Source: Chamaecrista fasciculata
Lineage: Eukaryota > Streptophyta > Magnoliopsida > Fabales > Fabaceae
Direction of reading: 5' to 3'
Assembly (NCBI GenBank): GCA_003254925.1
Contig: QANZ01022461.1
Span: forward strand, 47,938 to 111,937
Length of the DNA: 64,000 nucleotides
The translations under genes were made by a program, and so were the position numbers. The notes under the pieces are model-generated. The model had not been told where the DNA came from and ran no database searches. It was given only the letters and a program-made list of their open reading frames with translations. Of the stretch, positions 1 to 13,390 are shown one piece after another; positions within the stretch are counted from its first letter, which is position 1; each line of letters opens with the position of its first letter.

Positions 1-2890
1 TCTCCCACTCCACAATCCACATTCACATATGTATAGTAGACCCTAGGCTTCTGTAGTTCTTTTCATTCACCTTCCCACTAGGCCACACTACCTATCATAT
101 ATGTCCTCAGTCCCCAAAGATAAATTTATCAACAAAAACAAACAAGGTATCCTTCTAAGTATTGGGTAAAAAAATTTGGACTTGCATATTAATATTGGAT
201 GCAATTCAAGCCTACAAATAGGTGTTTAAATTAAGAGTTCTCTCTTTCTTTTACTCCAAGGGGCAAAGGTTAAGAGTTCAATTAATTCTTTGAAGCACTT
301 TGAGAATGAACAGACAATGGACGTCTATGTGACCAAGAAAGATAAAGTTTACTTTTTTGATCCTTGAATTTATATCTAATCAATGAATTAGTCTTTAAAT
401 AATTGAATTACACAGTTTGGTCTAAATATATCGCAATTGTTAATGCTTTGGTTTTTAAATTTAAACTGATTTTATAGTTCTTGGTCTTTGAATTTGACCT
501 TTCAGGAATTGAATCGTAGATTTTGATTATTTAGAAACTGATTCGTCGACCCGATACAAATTTAAAGACTAAATATTAAATTTTCCCAACCAAGAAATAT
601 TCCATCCACAAAAGAAATATACTCAATCACAACATGACCTTTTTCATTTTTCTTGCCTTTACTTTTTGTTAAGGCCACACTCCCTTGACTCCACTTTTAA
701 AGTCCTCAATCTGGACTGTAATGTAATGACACAAATTGGAGCTTGACTCATATTTCTCAAACGAGACCATCCCGGTTGGTCATGACTCATGAATGCATAA
801 AATTTGGTCCCCCACTTCAATATATATATATGCTAGACATATGTATAGAGATAATGGATGCAACAGTAAAAAATTAAAGTTTGATAAGATTAATGCCACC
901 AATAGTTGTAACCCTTTGCAATACTAATTGTTATCTTTGTGTATGTATATAATGTTGTGTTACTTTTTTTTTAAGTTACCATGTATATAGTACGGGTGTC
1001 AGTTTAGAATAGGCTGTAATTTTTGTTTTCTTTAATTTCAAAAGAGGAACAAAAGAAGAAAAAAACACAACTTTGTAAACCCAACTCTGGTTCATTGTCA
1101 TAGGATCACTGTGAATTTGTGATTCTCCAACATGTACAAAATAATTTCACCAAGTGTTTCATCTCTACTTCAGTATATTATATATATTTATTACATATAA
1201 ACTAGAGGCTATGTAATTTTTTTTATAAAAAATTACAAGGGTCGAATATGTAACATATATACTAAACATATAACTTAGTTTCTAGTAAAAAGATATAGAA
1301 ATTGACAACTCAATCTCTAATTTTTTTTTTTAAAAATGAATCTCTGAAAGTGTATAAAGTAAAAATAAATTTTCAATATATAAAAATTCATTTTATACAC
1401 ATTAATCATTGAAAGTCATGAAAATAATAGTTTAAGTTTTTAAACTTATATTTTAAGGATTAAATCACATAGATGGAATAATTAAAATATATTAATTTTA
1501 TGATTTTCATTAACTAAAATAAATATAAGTAAGCTTTCAAGAATTAATTTATTCACTCTTATATTTTCCATAAAGAAATTTATCTAGTTATTCTATTATA
1601 TATTATGCTTTAGATTCTCTTTTTTCGGCCTAAAATTTTTTGGTCCAACTTTAGATGACTTTTTTTTTTGGCAACAACTTTAGCAAGACTATACCCAATA
1701 ACCAATTAGTTTTCCCGGTCCATGAGCAAAACTATTTTTTCCCCCTCTTTTTACACATTAGTCATTAGTGGGTCTAGGATTCTAATAGGACTGTGGATTC
1801 AATAGAGGTAGTGTTTGGCCCATTTGTCTTCTCATATTATATTATTATATAATATTATAAAGAAAAAAGTATTAATTTCGTCTCCAAACTTCATACCAAC
1901 TGTCAATTTCATCTTCCATTTTATTTTATTGTCAATTTAATTCCCAATATTTTATATTTTGGTCAATTTTGTTCTTTAATTAACTTCTTTCAATAAATTA
2001 ATAATATATTGCATTCTGTTTTTTAATTTGAGTTAAAATTTAAGTTTATTTTTCTATCATTTTTACGTTACATATTATTAGTTATGTAAATGCTATCATT
2101 AGTATTTGGCTAAAGTAAGAGTGAATGATCAAACTGAAAAAAAATATGAAACATTAGAGACAAAATTGATTGTAAAAAAAATTAGAGACGAAATTAACGG
2201 TTGATGTCAATTTTAAGAATGAAATTAGCATTTTTGTCTATTATAAAAAAAAATATTTTACTGTTTATTGTATTTTAGAAGTTAGAAAAATGGGTGGGAA
2301 GTTGGAATTTGGATCATGCGAATTTGAATCATCTGGATTTCTCTGTAATCGTGAGATAAAGAAAATGAATTGATAAAGAAATGAAACGGTGAGTTTCATT
2401 ACAATTACAAGCTTATATCATAATTTTGTCCCTTGAAATTGTCTAACTGTTGAAAAATGTATGGATCCTTCACAAATGTCTCCGTTAATTCCTCCATTCA
2501 AATTTTAACGGAGGTTTTGGCCAAAAAAAAATTTTTAACGGAGGTGGTGGCATTGCTAAATGATGATATGTAATTAAATGATAATAGAAAGACTAAACTT
2601 TGCCATAAATATCTAAAAGTGTCTCATTACCATCTTCATTAAAAATTGGACAGGAAGGACTAATTTTGATAGCAGACATTTGTAAAGGATTAAATTGAGA
2701 AAAAAATTTAAAATGACCAAATTGAGAAAAAACTCAAAAAAGGTAATACGTGAGGGACCAAAATAGGATTTTAGTAAAAAAGAAGATTACAAAATTTGAA
2801 TTCTTGATATAAAGAACTATTTTCTGATATTCGAACAAAATACGGGGGCTAAAATGTAAAACTAAAAAAGTCTAACGGAGGATGCTGGAA
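1..2890. other. Non-coding AT-rich region upstream of SYP32
   Basis: No reading frame of convincing codon use or family resemblance was found on either strand. The stretch has long A and T runs and phrases such as 'tttagtccc' and 'gggaccaaa' that are typical of decayed plant fold-back elements. A possible degenerate fold-back spans about 2431-2770 (similar arms around 'acaaatgtc' and 'gacatttgt'), and a clearer one is listed at 1866-2233. The SYP32 5' leader probably begins near 2900, where the base composition becomes C/T rich. I see no clear TATA box for it. Confidence 0.6.
1866..2233. repeat. Degenerate fold-back (MITE-like) element
   Basis: The left end (about 1868-1915, containing 'attaatttcgtctccaaac') and the reverse complement of the right end (about 2185-2233) can be aligned over about 45 bases with roughly 70 percent identity by eye. 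The interior carries further mirrored phrases such as 'caattttgt' and 'acaaaattg'. There is no coding capacity. The ends and target duplication could not be fixed, so the limits are approximate. Confidence 0.4.
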
Positions 2891-3250
2891 ATATGAACGT
2901 GTCTAAGTGCGAGCGAGAGCAAAGCCATTTCCGTTTCATCATCTTGTTCCCTCTCCAAGTAATTAATCTTCATCTGAATCGTTCTATTACAGTTTAGCTC
3001 CTTCTTTGTTTCCCTGTCAAAGAGATCAATCTCGCTACAGTGACGCGCAATCGCATTTCAATTTGACGTTGCTGGTTTTGTCCACCGTAATTTTTTATTG
3101 GATCTAGATTTTAGGGGTCTCATTTTCGTCATTATTCTTCGGCCCCAGCCGTAGAAATATCGGTTTTCCGGTGCTGGGCACGGATTCGCATTTCAGAGGT
3201 AGTTGATACTTGATAATTCGTCGGATTTCGGAAATTGGTGGGCTATAAAA

Positions 3251-6200
3251 ATGTCTGTCAAATCGGCGCAATCATCGTTTCGTGATCGGACACAAGAGTT
3301 TCAGAGTGTCGCGGAGAGGCTAAAGAAGTCATTAACTCCAGGATCAGGGCAAAATGGGCCAAGCAGTAGTTCGAGATCGGATGAACAGCGATCTAATGTT
3401 GCAATTCAGTCAGAGTTCAATAGGAGAGCTTCCAAGATTGGATATGGGATACACCAAACGTCACAGAAGCTTGCTAAGCTGGCCAAATGTAAGTATCTAA
3501 ATTGAATCCGCTGGATTGTTTTAAAAAATAATTTAACAATCTGGCCATTGGATCCACTGCAGTAAGATTTTCTGAAGTGAGCCTGCAGTGTGAGACATAC
3601 CTCCTAAAACTCAGAGTTTCATTAAACTCAACAATCTGTTTCCAGATTTGTGTTTATGATTGTTTGATGATTTAACTTCCGTCTGCTAACATTCCCACCA
3701 GCGGGTGAAAAAATAGGAGATAGGGTAAGTGCCAGTGGGCTTTCCACGGATAGGCGGTGAATGCTAGTACCGATGTTTGTGTAGTTTTTTCAATGATATT
3801 GCGAAGAAGTTGATGAGTTGTTTTGTGTTCGTTTTGATTCATAGTGGCAAAAAGGACCTCTGTTTTTGACGACCCCACAATGGAAATCCAAGAACTTACA
3901 TCAATCATTAAGCAAGATATCACTGCACTGAACTCTGCCGTCGTGGATCTTCAGCTAGTTTGCAACTCTAGAACTGAGAGTGGAAATATCTCTAGCGACA
4001 CTACTAGTCATTCAACCACCGTTGTCGATGACCTTAAAACTCGATTGATGGGTGCCACAAAAGAGTTTAAAGAAGTCCTAACCATGCGAACTGAGGTATA
4101 ATATCAATGCAATTGTGTGTATTCTCAGTAAAATTGTCCTTCATACTGCATTACGGCATCCCTTTGCACATTCAACCGGTTGAGTTGTTTCTTTTCTTTG
4201 GCCTTGTACACATAGTATATAATCTTCGCATGACTAATGCCAGATATAATTTTATCATTTTATGCAGAACATGAAAGTACATGAAAACAGAAGACAATTG
4301 TTTTCTTCCACGGCTTCAAAGGATTCAGCCAACCCTTTTGTCCGTCAACGTCCATTGGCTTCGAGAATGACTGCTAGTGCTTCCAATGCCCCTCCCCCAT
4401 GGGCTAGTGAGTCACCATCTTCATCTCAGCTGTTTTCTAAGTAAGTTATGGTTTCCTTTCATTTTTGTTGAATCTTGAATGTAGTTAAGGTTCAGGAGAT
4501 ATTTTGTTTTTGTTAATTTTGTGTTGTGCACCTTTTGTGAGAAATCTGGATGTTTAACGAAAAAATATTGTAAATAGAAGATTAGTATACGTACAATATT
4601 TCCTTGAAGTGTGACTTCAGATCGCGGCTTTGTATAGCAGCTACCTACTGCAACAATGTTCCTTTCTTTTTCTTACACATAACTACTAGAGCCTAATTTC
4701 TCTTTCCCTCTGATGCGATGGGACACTGAGTTCTCATTATTATAGAAGCTGAAATTCACAACCTTCATTTCACAGAGATCGTCATTGGCTTAATTCCTTG
4801 GATAATTTGTATGATTGGTTACACTTCATGATTTGGACTATTTTTTTTTTATAATTAAAACTTCTATTCTTTCAATGCACATCATCTTGTTATAGGGAGG
4901 TTGTTTTAGGTTGGGTTGAATGGTATCTGGAACTCCAGCTTCATATATGATTAAAAGTCAAATTATTTATATTTTTGGTTTTCCTGTTAAAGGAAGCAGG
5001 AGGATGGGGAGAGTCAACCATTGCTACAGCAACAGCAACAGCACCATCAGCAGCAGCAGATGGTTCCGTTGCAAGATGGTTACATGCAAAGCAGAGCTGA
5101 AGCTCTTCAGAATGTCGAGTCCACTATTCATGAGCTGAGCAACATCTTCAATCAATTGGCGACACTTGTTTCCCAACAAGGAGAGATTGCCATCAGGTTT
5201 TTATAAGTTTCACTTGTGTTTACGTAACTACTTACTAATTGTCCTTACTTAATATGTATTCTAGTACAATATACAATTACATTACTATGCTATTAGTATC
5301 CAAGATCTTGTTATTCTTAAATAATTAACAAGCATAATCTAATGAGCGTAGCTGCTAAGCTTATTCAACAATTAACAATTAAGAAGCATTATCTAATGAG
5401 CTTAGCTGCTAAGCTTATTCAATAATCTGTGAGGTAAGTCTGGGGATTGACTTGAATAAGCTTGCATTATGTTTAAGTTTGGTTAGTTACACCGAATTAT
5501 GGAATTGCATAGTGTTTGGGTAAAGTACTGCTAAAGTATTTGGGCATGCTCTTGAGATGACTCCTGAATATTGGCTATCAAATCGGCGGATGCTAAGCTT
5601 AAACTTTGAATTGCTTGATATACGGCTTGCTGATCAGGGAAATGTAACCAACAAATAGGACTTCTTTAGCTAGTGAGAAAGTGAAAGATTTAATTTAGTC
5701 CGTTCTCGTTTCAAATCCAAGTCAGGTCATAGTTCCTATGTTTGTCTTAAATTTGTCTGAGTTCTGTCTTTGAAAATTTTGAGTAACTTAATCTCTGTAA
5801 ACATTAACATCCTGAGTTTTCATGATTTTGTTGGTCCCATGTGTTTGTACTCTTGAAAAGGTTCTTAATCTTTGATTCCTTAATTGATGGTTATTCATGC
5901 TCTCTTTGTCTGCACTCTTGGTCTTCTTCCTACTGTTTTAGTTTATTTCCTCGATCCTATTAATTCCTTTGATGATTAATTTACTCTCTCATCTTTGTTT
6001 TGGGAGATTGAATTGGATAGTACCAGTGAAGAAGATCTAGGTGTAGTTCTAGTTTTGCTCTTCTTGTTCTTTTCCCCCCTTTTCTACATTGTTTGTTGTT
6101 TTGTTTTACTGATAGTAACTCATGAATGATGTTTGATGAGAGTGCTTCTTAATATTTTGGTTCTTAAATATAACTTGAGATGTTTTCAAATAATTGGTGC

Positions 6201-7138
6201 TATGATGGGCCTGTTGTTACTGGACTAGGGACCACTGTGAATGAAGTAATAAGCTGGCCACTACACAATAGACATGGGTGCGGGGCTATGAGGACTATGC
6301 TGATTCTGTGTGTATATATAGATTGGTTTTGGATAGGAGAAGGGATAGGAAAAATTAGGGCAATGGTTTGGTTGAGAGTCTAGCCACCCTTATGTTTCTG
6401 TCATTTTTGTTATCTTTGTGAGTGTTCTATTGTTCTTAGCCTTAATTGTCCTGTGTTTTGTGAGTGCTTTTCTATTGTGATTCTGCTGTAATAGCCCAAT
6501 TTTCATTGGAGAGTGGGATATTTATAATATTTGGAGTTAAACAGTAAGGAAGGCTCTAACATGCTATAATGGGAGCCCTAAATGAATCCTTAATGCGGAC
6601 TGGCCTGCAGTTGGTGGAATCACTAGAGGAAGCAAGAGAGCTTTGTTTTTAGATGCTAGTACCAGCTAATGCTTGATATATACTTACTGCATTGTTCCGA
6701 TTCAGAGAAAATCTCAAATATGATTGTTTTATCACCATTACAATGTGCGTTATTCCAAATTAAAACATTTGAGATTGCCATAGTTAATGCCAGAAAATTG
6801 CATAAATATGTCAATATGTGTTTGTGTATATTAATATTATACATACACTTTGATTTCTGAATAGGTGAATTGGCTTTCAATATCTTGACAGTTGATAGTT
6901 GTTTACTTGTTTTTCTATCTGGAACTGGCTATTGAATTCAGACACTGCAGTTGTTAAAGTTATAATTATGAATTACAGGATCGATGAGAACATGGATGAT
7001 ACATTGGCAAACGTAGAGGGGGCACAGGGGGCTTTATTGAAGTATCTGAACAGCATATCTTCTAATAGGTGGCTGATGATCAAGATATTTTTTGTACTAG
7101 TATTTTTCCTTATGGTTTTCCTATTTTTTGTGGCATAG
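3251..7138 (+). CDS. SYP32: Golgi Qa-SNARE syntaxin, SYP32 type
   Basis: Qa-SNARE of the Sed5/syntaxin-5 family, which drives fusion of vesicles at the Golgi. Five coding exons: 3251-3488, 3845-4095, 4268-4440, 4993-5196, 6979-7138. They sum to 1026 nt (341 residues plus stop), close to the Arabidopsis SYP32 length. Near the N terminus is 'RDRTQEF' (residues 11-17), matching the Sed5 motif that binds the SM protein Sly1. An N-terminal helical region follows, then a Q/H-rich stretch (233-243), the SNARE helix (about 250-312) with the zero-layer glutamine at Q283 in 'SQQGEIAI', and a C-terminal membrane anchor (about 320-341). The start is the ATG of 'MSVKSAQ', because the upstream in-frame ATG at 3203 adds residues unlike the family. 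Text features fit SYP32 better than SYP31, for example the Gln-rich linker and 'MVPLQD'. The 1.8-kb fourth intron has a short tandem duplication. Confidence 0.95.
5324..5424. repeat. 47-bp tandem duplication in SYP32 intron 4
   Basis: Two 47-bp copies, 5324-5370 and 5378-5424, are separated by 7 bp and differ at four positions by eye. Both contain 'agctgctaagcttattcaa'. The repeat lies wholly inside the fourth intron and does not touch splice sites. Confidence 0.85.
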
Positions 7139-8849
7139 TCATTTTAAAGACACAAATGAAAATGAATACCAAAGTGATGTTCTTCTTAATGGTGATAAGC
7201 CGTTTCTATTTCATCAATATTTTGTTCTCTCATTATATATTCATGCCTGCAGAGTCAAGCTTACCATCTAGTTTGGCCATGTGCTCATTGTAATTAATGA
7301 TACATGTAATAAGTTTATTAACAACGAGAATTATGACTTGTGATTATTATGAAACACGAGCCTTTTCTTATGTATGTTGGATTTGGAAGAAACGAAAGCC
7401 AATGACAGAAGCATGTTCACAAGTTAATTGTAGGAAACTAAAATTAATTATAGGAAACATATACTAAAGTTGTGTACATGCCTTGTCTATCTTCTCTAAC
7501 AGTGCATTCGTGCACATTTTAAATGGTAATAAGGATGATTCTATATTGTTGTCTCCAGTTACTTTGAGCAAAATCCTTACATTGTAGCCAAGCTAAGGTA
7601 TATTTTTTTTGGCCAACCAAGCTAAGGTATATGATGCTCCAAATATGACATGACCTTTTCATTTATACTTGCCTCTGAATTTTTATAAAGTTTCCACTTC
7701 CATGATTTTAATTTGTTTTGCTGAAGGGTTCGAGCCTGTGTAAGCATCTTATTGTTGCATAGATAACAGGCTTCTGGATGAATAAGCTAAAAATATGTGC
7801 TTTCAACTTATTATTTTTTTTAAAAAAATTTAGATAGTAATATTTTGATTGTAAGAAAGATGAAACTATGAAAGTGTCCTGGGATCATAGTAAGGAGTAT
7901 CTTTGGGATCTCAGCTCGTGATTTTTTCACCTTTTTTCTAATTCTAATATTTAATTATCATTTAGGATTTGAATCGAATTTGCACCATTTCCGGGTGAAG
8001 TAACATGTAACATAGTAATGAAAAAAATGAATGGAATCAATAGAATGATAGACAATAACAATTATTTTTTAAAAATAATTTATATAAGAAAAAACACACT
8101 ATCATGTATACTATAGAGTTTGTACTTTGTAGGTCTCGACCCCTTCTTTTACAAGATAAAATAAAATAAAATAGGAGTTATGATATCTAAATCTTATATT
8201 ATATGGCTCCACTCCTTTCTGGTCGTCCACATTTTAAAACTATAGTACAAAATTAATAATAAGAGGAAAATTATTATTTGATCCCTTCTTTTTTACTGTG
8301 TTAACGATTTAGTCCCTCATTTATTTTATATACATATTTGCGTGTCCGTTAGGGTACGCAAAGCCTCTAGTAACATATATGTGTAGTAAAATTATCGATT
8401 TTAAGAGTTTTTTTCTTTCTTTTTATTGTTTTTATGGCCAGGAAGAGCTTTTTATTGTTATGATAATGAAAAATTCAAAAGAAAAAAGTATTTTAAGAGT
8501 TTTTTTCTTTCTGATTCTGATTCTCAATTTTAAGAGTTTTTTTCTTTCTTTTTATTGTTTTTATGGCCAGGAAGAGCTTTTTATTGTTATGATAATGAAA
8601 AATTCAAAAGAAAAAAGTATTTTAAAATTGAAAATTTTTTAACATTAAACTTGATATATGCATACAATTAAGTGATATAATTTTTTTTAAAAGTAATTGA
8701 ATGTTAGAAAATAATAAAAATAATTTTTTAATTAAAATTAGAATTACCTAGAAAACGCAAATAATAAAATATTTAAAAGCAATATTCTGTGAGATTCCAC
8801 CACACTACTATAATGGAAAAAAAAAAAAAAAAAAAATTCCACACTACCT
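7139..8849. other. SYP32 3' region and intergenic DNA
   Basis: The SYP32 3' untranslated region probably runs into this stretch, with candidate polyadenylation context near 7290-7320 ('gtaattaatgatac'). The rest is AT-rich, without a supported gene. A 99-bp direct duplication at 8398-8625 is listed separately, and a 17-20 base A run lies near 8817-8837 just before the next promoter. Confidence 0.6.
8398..8625. repeat. Perfect 99-bp direct repeat
   Basis: Copies at 8398-8496 and 8527-8625 (offset 129) appear identical over 99 bases, including 'ttttatggccaggaagagc'. The 30-bp spacer itself begins with a partial third copy ('gagtttttttctttct'), so the array looks like a 129-bp tandem duplication. 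It happens to be open in one frame (8379-8642), but the composition is A/T-run rich and no protein is supported. The identity suggests a recent duplication, or an assembly repeat. Confidence 0.85.
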
Positions 8850-8857
8850 ATAAAAGC
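8850..8857 (+). promoter_or_regulatory. Candidate TATA box of the 9378 gene
   Basis: 'tataaaag' lies about 520 bp upstream of the ATG at 9378. It is followed by C/T-rich leader sequence ('ttatcttctccattgtaaccctag') of the kind seen in plant 5' untranslated regions. No transcript evidence is available and the leader may itself be spliced. Confidence 0.45.
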
Positions 8858-9377
8858 TCTCATTGATGTTCGGTTTCATTACGTTATCTTCTCCATTGTA
8901 ACCCTAGAATTCATGCCTCATTGTCTCTTACGCATTCCCCTGACTCTCGTTTCTCTCCCTTTACCTAGAGGCTATCAAACCCTAACTTGTTCTAATTTAT
9001 TCTTTGTTATCCTCTGAGAATTTCATTGAAACCCTAATTTTGATTTGATTCTATCGAGAATTCTGGTCTTCGCCGAACAACAGATCTCTGAGAGTTGTTT
9101 GGTATTTGTTTTAAAAATTTGGTTATTTGAGATTGGGGTTTCAGGTTTTCACCTGATATTTGCATTATTGCTGAAGAGGCTATATTTGATATATCATTCG
9201 GCGAATATCTTATCCTGAACAACCCTTTTGATTTGAATTGACTAGCTAAGAGGTTACCAAGATCAAGATAAATTTATTTACACTTTGGACATCCGGTTGT
9301 TAAAATTTATACGTAAAGTCGCTGTCTTTTTCATTTTTCCATCAGTGTGCTTTTGGTTGATCTGAATAAACAAAGAG

Positions 9378-11998
9378 ATGGTTGGGGGTGGAAGCAGGAG
9401 AGACGATGGTTCGTTGTTGATTAACAACACGAACGTATTTGCAGCGCTTGATGCTCTCAAGAAGAAGAAGAAGACCGATAAGGAACGCAAAAGCAAAGGG
9501 TCATCTAAATCACAGGCTCAAACCAAGGAACCTGAACCCCAGGTTTTCTGGGCTCCCACCCCATTGAATGCTACATCTTGGGCTGATGTTGATGACGATG
9601 ATGACTATTATGCGACCACTGCCCCGCCTCAATCTGTATGGGGTGCTTCCGAGGAGCAGAATAAGGAGAAACCGAGTAATTTGGAGGTGGGTTTTTATTT
9701 TTATTCATTGATGTGATCCAAATCCATTATTGGAATTGAATCGATTATATACTTGTCTTACTTGTCCAGTGATTTTTGTGTTGTCGAAGTTGTGACTGAG
9801 TTTTGATGTTACTTTGCTTTCTCGATGTGGATTGTGATGATAATTAATATCTGATAAAAAATAAACATTTCTTGGACTGTCTATTTGTGTCATATATCTC
9901 ATACTTTATTATAAAATGTCAGTGTCTATAGTTGGTGTGCCTGATTAAGGGCTATGCTTGTTGAATAATGTTACACCATGAAAAGTTGTGGCAGGTTGAG
10001 GTGGGTTAATACCATGGTTGGTAATGAAGAGGCAATGACAAAATACTGAAAAAGGAAAAAGTAAAGAACCTTTTAGGATGAAAAGATGATATGACATAAT
10101 GGATTGTAATTTATTTTCCTTTTTTTTCCCCTTAAAATAGAGAGAGCATGTGATAATAGAAAGCACAGCAAGACTTGTACAGTATGGAATTAATTTTAGG
10201 AAGTATAGGAACTTTTAAAAGAGCTGTGACTCGACTTGGAACTTCAAAAAGAACTGATCATTAGATTCTACTGTATTGCAGCGTCTTTGTCCAGAGTCTT
10301 GTGGTTGTGTTTATTGGTGGAATTTTTTGGGACCAAGCTAGTATAAAAGTAGAAATGATATGAGATGCTTTTAGCTGGGTTTTTGTGAGGATTTGGAAAC
10401 AGAGGAAGTAGTACTTTAGTCTAGTGCAGAGGGCATCTTTTCCTTTTTGCTGTGATTGTTATTTGAGGTGATAGTTTCATTGAATATGAATATGCGAGCA
10501 TCTGTTCTTGAATCTATTTTTGTAGCATCATGGTGAAGCCCAAAATGCTCAAATAATTACTTGAACACTATTAATATCTGTAACTTGATTCCACATGAAT
10601 ATAATTTACTTGAAATGTATATCCTGTAAATGTGATTAGAGTTTCTACACCTTGAATCCTTGTGAAGAGCTTGGTAATTATCTGTAAATATTCAGTGTCC
10701 ACTATGTGGCATGAGATGGTAAAGTAGCAGATGGTCCTTTTGGGCGTCTATTCCTAGATTTCAAGGACCTTGAGGTTTATATGCATGTGATTCTCAGAGT
10801 TATGTGATGTAGGTGGGGTTTATTTTTGAAAGGTGTTGATAGTTTCTTTCTGCGCAATATTTGGTCTATTCTGGACTCTGGTCGTCTATAAGCTTAAAAA
10901 TGCCTTATTATATCGGTAGTAAATTTTGTTATTAGCTCCTTGTCAGTGTAGAATGATTTATTTGTGTTTTCTTGCTCTTGTTATCTCTCGTATAGCAGGA
11001 ATCTGATTTGGTCTGAAGTTGACATATGATAGCCGGTTATTTCTTTGATTTCAGGATAGTGAGAGTGAGGAAGATATAGATGAAGGGGATGATGATGTGG
11101 AGGAAGAACATGATCATGAACCAGAACTCTCTCCCAACCCTGAACATGAGGTTAAGAAACCTACTGAAGTTTCTGTGGCACCAAAGGAGGCAGAACGTCA
11201 ACTCTCCAAAAAAGAAAGGAAGAAGAAAGAGCTTGAGGAGCTTGATGCTCTTCTGGCTGACTTTGGTGTTACACAGAAAGAAAGCAATGGTCAAGATGAG
11301 TCACAAGGTAACAATGAACTGCATATCTCATGAAGTAGTTGTTGTTTACTTGCTTACTATATGTTTTATATGGTTAGGTTCTTCAGTGCTGTGTCATGCA
11401 TTTTTTCTTCGCCATACATAACCGTTTCAAAATGTTTCAGTTTTTGCTCGATGTTTTTAACTTAACCTCTTCCCCCCCCCCCCCTTTTCTATATTTTTAC
11501 CCCCCTCTTGCTTTTGGTTAAAGTTTAAACCCTATCTTTTGATGGAAAAGGCGATCTCTGTTGCTGAATTTTTGCTTAAACAAGTTATTTTTATATTTCA
11601 TTGTTACAGGTGCACTTCAGGATAAGAGAGATGCTGTGGCTGATGGAGATGGGGAAAAGAAGGAAAATGTGACTGTTGAGTCCAAAAGTGCCAAGAAGAA
11701 GAAGAAGAAGGATAAAGCTTCCAAGGAGGTGAAAGAATCTCAGGATCAACCCAACAATGCAGATACAAGCAACGGTCCTGATGAGGTAACTATCACTGAA
11801 AATGTGGAAGAGGATACATCCACCGTCGATGTCAAAGAGCGTCTTAAGAGAGTAGCATCCTCAAAGAAGAAGAAATCTAATAAAGAAATGGATGCGGCTG
11901 CGAGGGCCGCCGCCCATGAGGCTGCTGCCCGGAGTGCAAGGCTAGCCGCAGCAAAGAAGAAAGAGAAGAACCATTATAACCAACAACCGGTGCGGTAG
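9378..11998 (+). CDS. Conserved uncharacterised plant protein, Lys/Glu/Asp-rich
   Basis: Three exons, 9378-9686, 11055-11307 and 11610-11998, join in phase to 951 nt (316 residues). The N terminus 'MVGGGSRRDDGSL' is followed by 'NTNVFAALDALKKKKK', a Pro/Trp segment 'PQVFWAPTPLNATSWADV', and an Asp run. The middle exon is acidic (residues 104-188) and contains a charged helix with 'SKKERKKKELEELDALLADFG'-like text, probably a coiled coil. The C terminus has a 'KKKKKKDK' basic tract, an Ala-rich helix 'AAARAAAHEAAARSARLAAAKKKEK', and ends 'YNQQPVR'. I recognise it as a plant-conserved protein usually left unnamed or loosely labelled eIF5B-like or coiled-coil. I see no enzymatic domain. The basic tracts could be nuclear or nucleolar signals, which is inference only. 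The first intron is 1.4 kb. Confidence 0.88.
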
Positions 11999-12703
11999 AA
12001 GTTCTCTGTTTGGTAACATCAATACAGAAGTATGTATTTCTTCTTGTTCATATGATGATGCCGAATAAACAGTGAGCTCGAGGCTCTGGTTGACTCTAGT
12101 AGTACCATCATGGAACTGCAAAATCCTCCTCCTCTTCTGTTTTTAAAATTTTGAACCTAGCTTTGATCCAGACGACCAAGTTTTAGTGTTTTTAATAGCT
12201 CTGTATTTTTGTTCTTTTGTCCTTGTGGCCGATCAATTAGTTGAATGAGAGAAGTTGATTCTTCATTTAGCATGCGTTTGTTTTTAAATTATTCCAATTT
12301 GTAGCTGTCTTTATCTGTGGTTCAATCATCATCAATGGGAAGTATGGAGGCATCTAAGGACTTGTAGCTTGGATGTCTTTAATGAGTAGAAGACAGATTT
12401 GTGACTTTTTTTTTTATGTAAACTTGCTGAGTACACGGACCATAAATTATCATTTTGTGTCATTTGTGGATGATTGTCTTATATGTATCAATCCATATGA
12501 GTATAATATAAATTTACAGATATGTTTATATATCATATAAGTTATAGTTGCAATGTGTATATTTCGTCTAAGCTAGTTTACTGTTTACATATAAAAAGCA
12601 GCCAACAAAATATAATTATTAGTTTATATTTGTACAAGAACCTATATATAAATAACTACCAATAATTGGATCAAAAAAAAAAAAACTACCAATAAATAAG
12701 AAA
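11999..12703. other. 3' region of the 9378 gene and spacer
   Basis: Sequence after the stop at 11998 contains 'gccgaataaaca', a near-consensus polyadenylation signal (about 12060), and further T-rich runs to about 12300. From there to 12703 the DNA is AT-rich spacer with no supported feature. Confidence 0.55.
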
Positions 12704-13390
12704 GGCCAAAGTCCTATTTTGGTCCTTCAGTTATGTTCAATGTTTCAAATTGGTCCCTCAGTTATTTTTTTGTTCCATATTGATCCTTCAGTTATGCTTA
12801 GTGTTTCAAATTGGTCCCTTGGTTATTTTTCATTCCATATTAGTCCCTCAGTTTTTCAAAATTTGACAGTTGGTCCCTCAAACGTTTTTCATCCATTTTC
12901 TAAAAAAAAGACAATTGATTTTTAACTCCTAAAAGTTTTGATTTTTTGCATCAAGGACATTTTTTTCTCTATAATAGAACTAAGATGTAAGAAAGAAAAA
13001 AGGCCAAAGTCCTATTTTGGTCCTCCAGTTATGCTCAGTGTTCCAAATTGGTCCCCCAGTTATTTTTCGTTCCATATTGGTCCTCCAGTTATGTAAAACT
13101 TGGCAAAGTTGGTCCCTCTAATAGTTTCCATCCATTTTTCCGTTAAAAAAAAAGATAAAATTAATTTTTAAATCCTAAAAGTTTAAATTTTGTTGCATCA
13201 AGGACCTTTTTCTCTATAATAGAACCAAAATGTAAGAAAGAAAAAATAACTTGGGGAATTTTGCAATAAAGACCTTTTAGTTCTCTCTCTCTCTTCAAAC
13301 GAAGAGGCAAAACAAAAGAGATCTTGAGGCTTTTAATTCATACCATAACATCAACAATGAGAAAAACTGAAGGGTGTGGGGAACCTGGAA

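Noticed and set aside
2431-2770. Possible fold-back element before SYP32
   Set aside because: Only short scattered mirrored phrases remain, with no termini or duplication to support it.
6180-6383. 67-codon plus-strand frame in SYP32 intron 4
   Set aside because: Trp/Gly/Met-rich text without a known domain, inside an intron of a complete gene.
8379-8642. 87-codon plus-strand frame
   Set aside because: It is created by the 99-bp direct repeat, and its text is Phe/Leu/Lys runs from A/T-rich DNA with no family resemblance.
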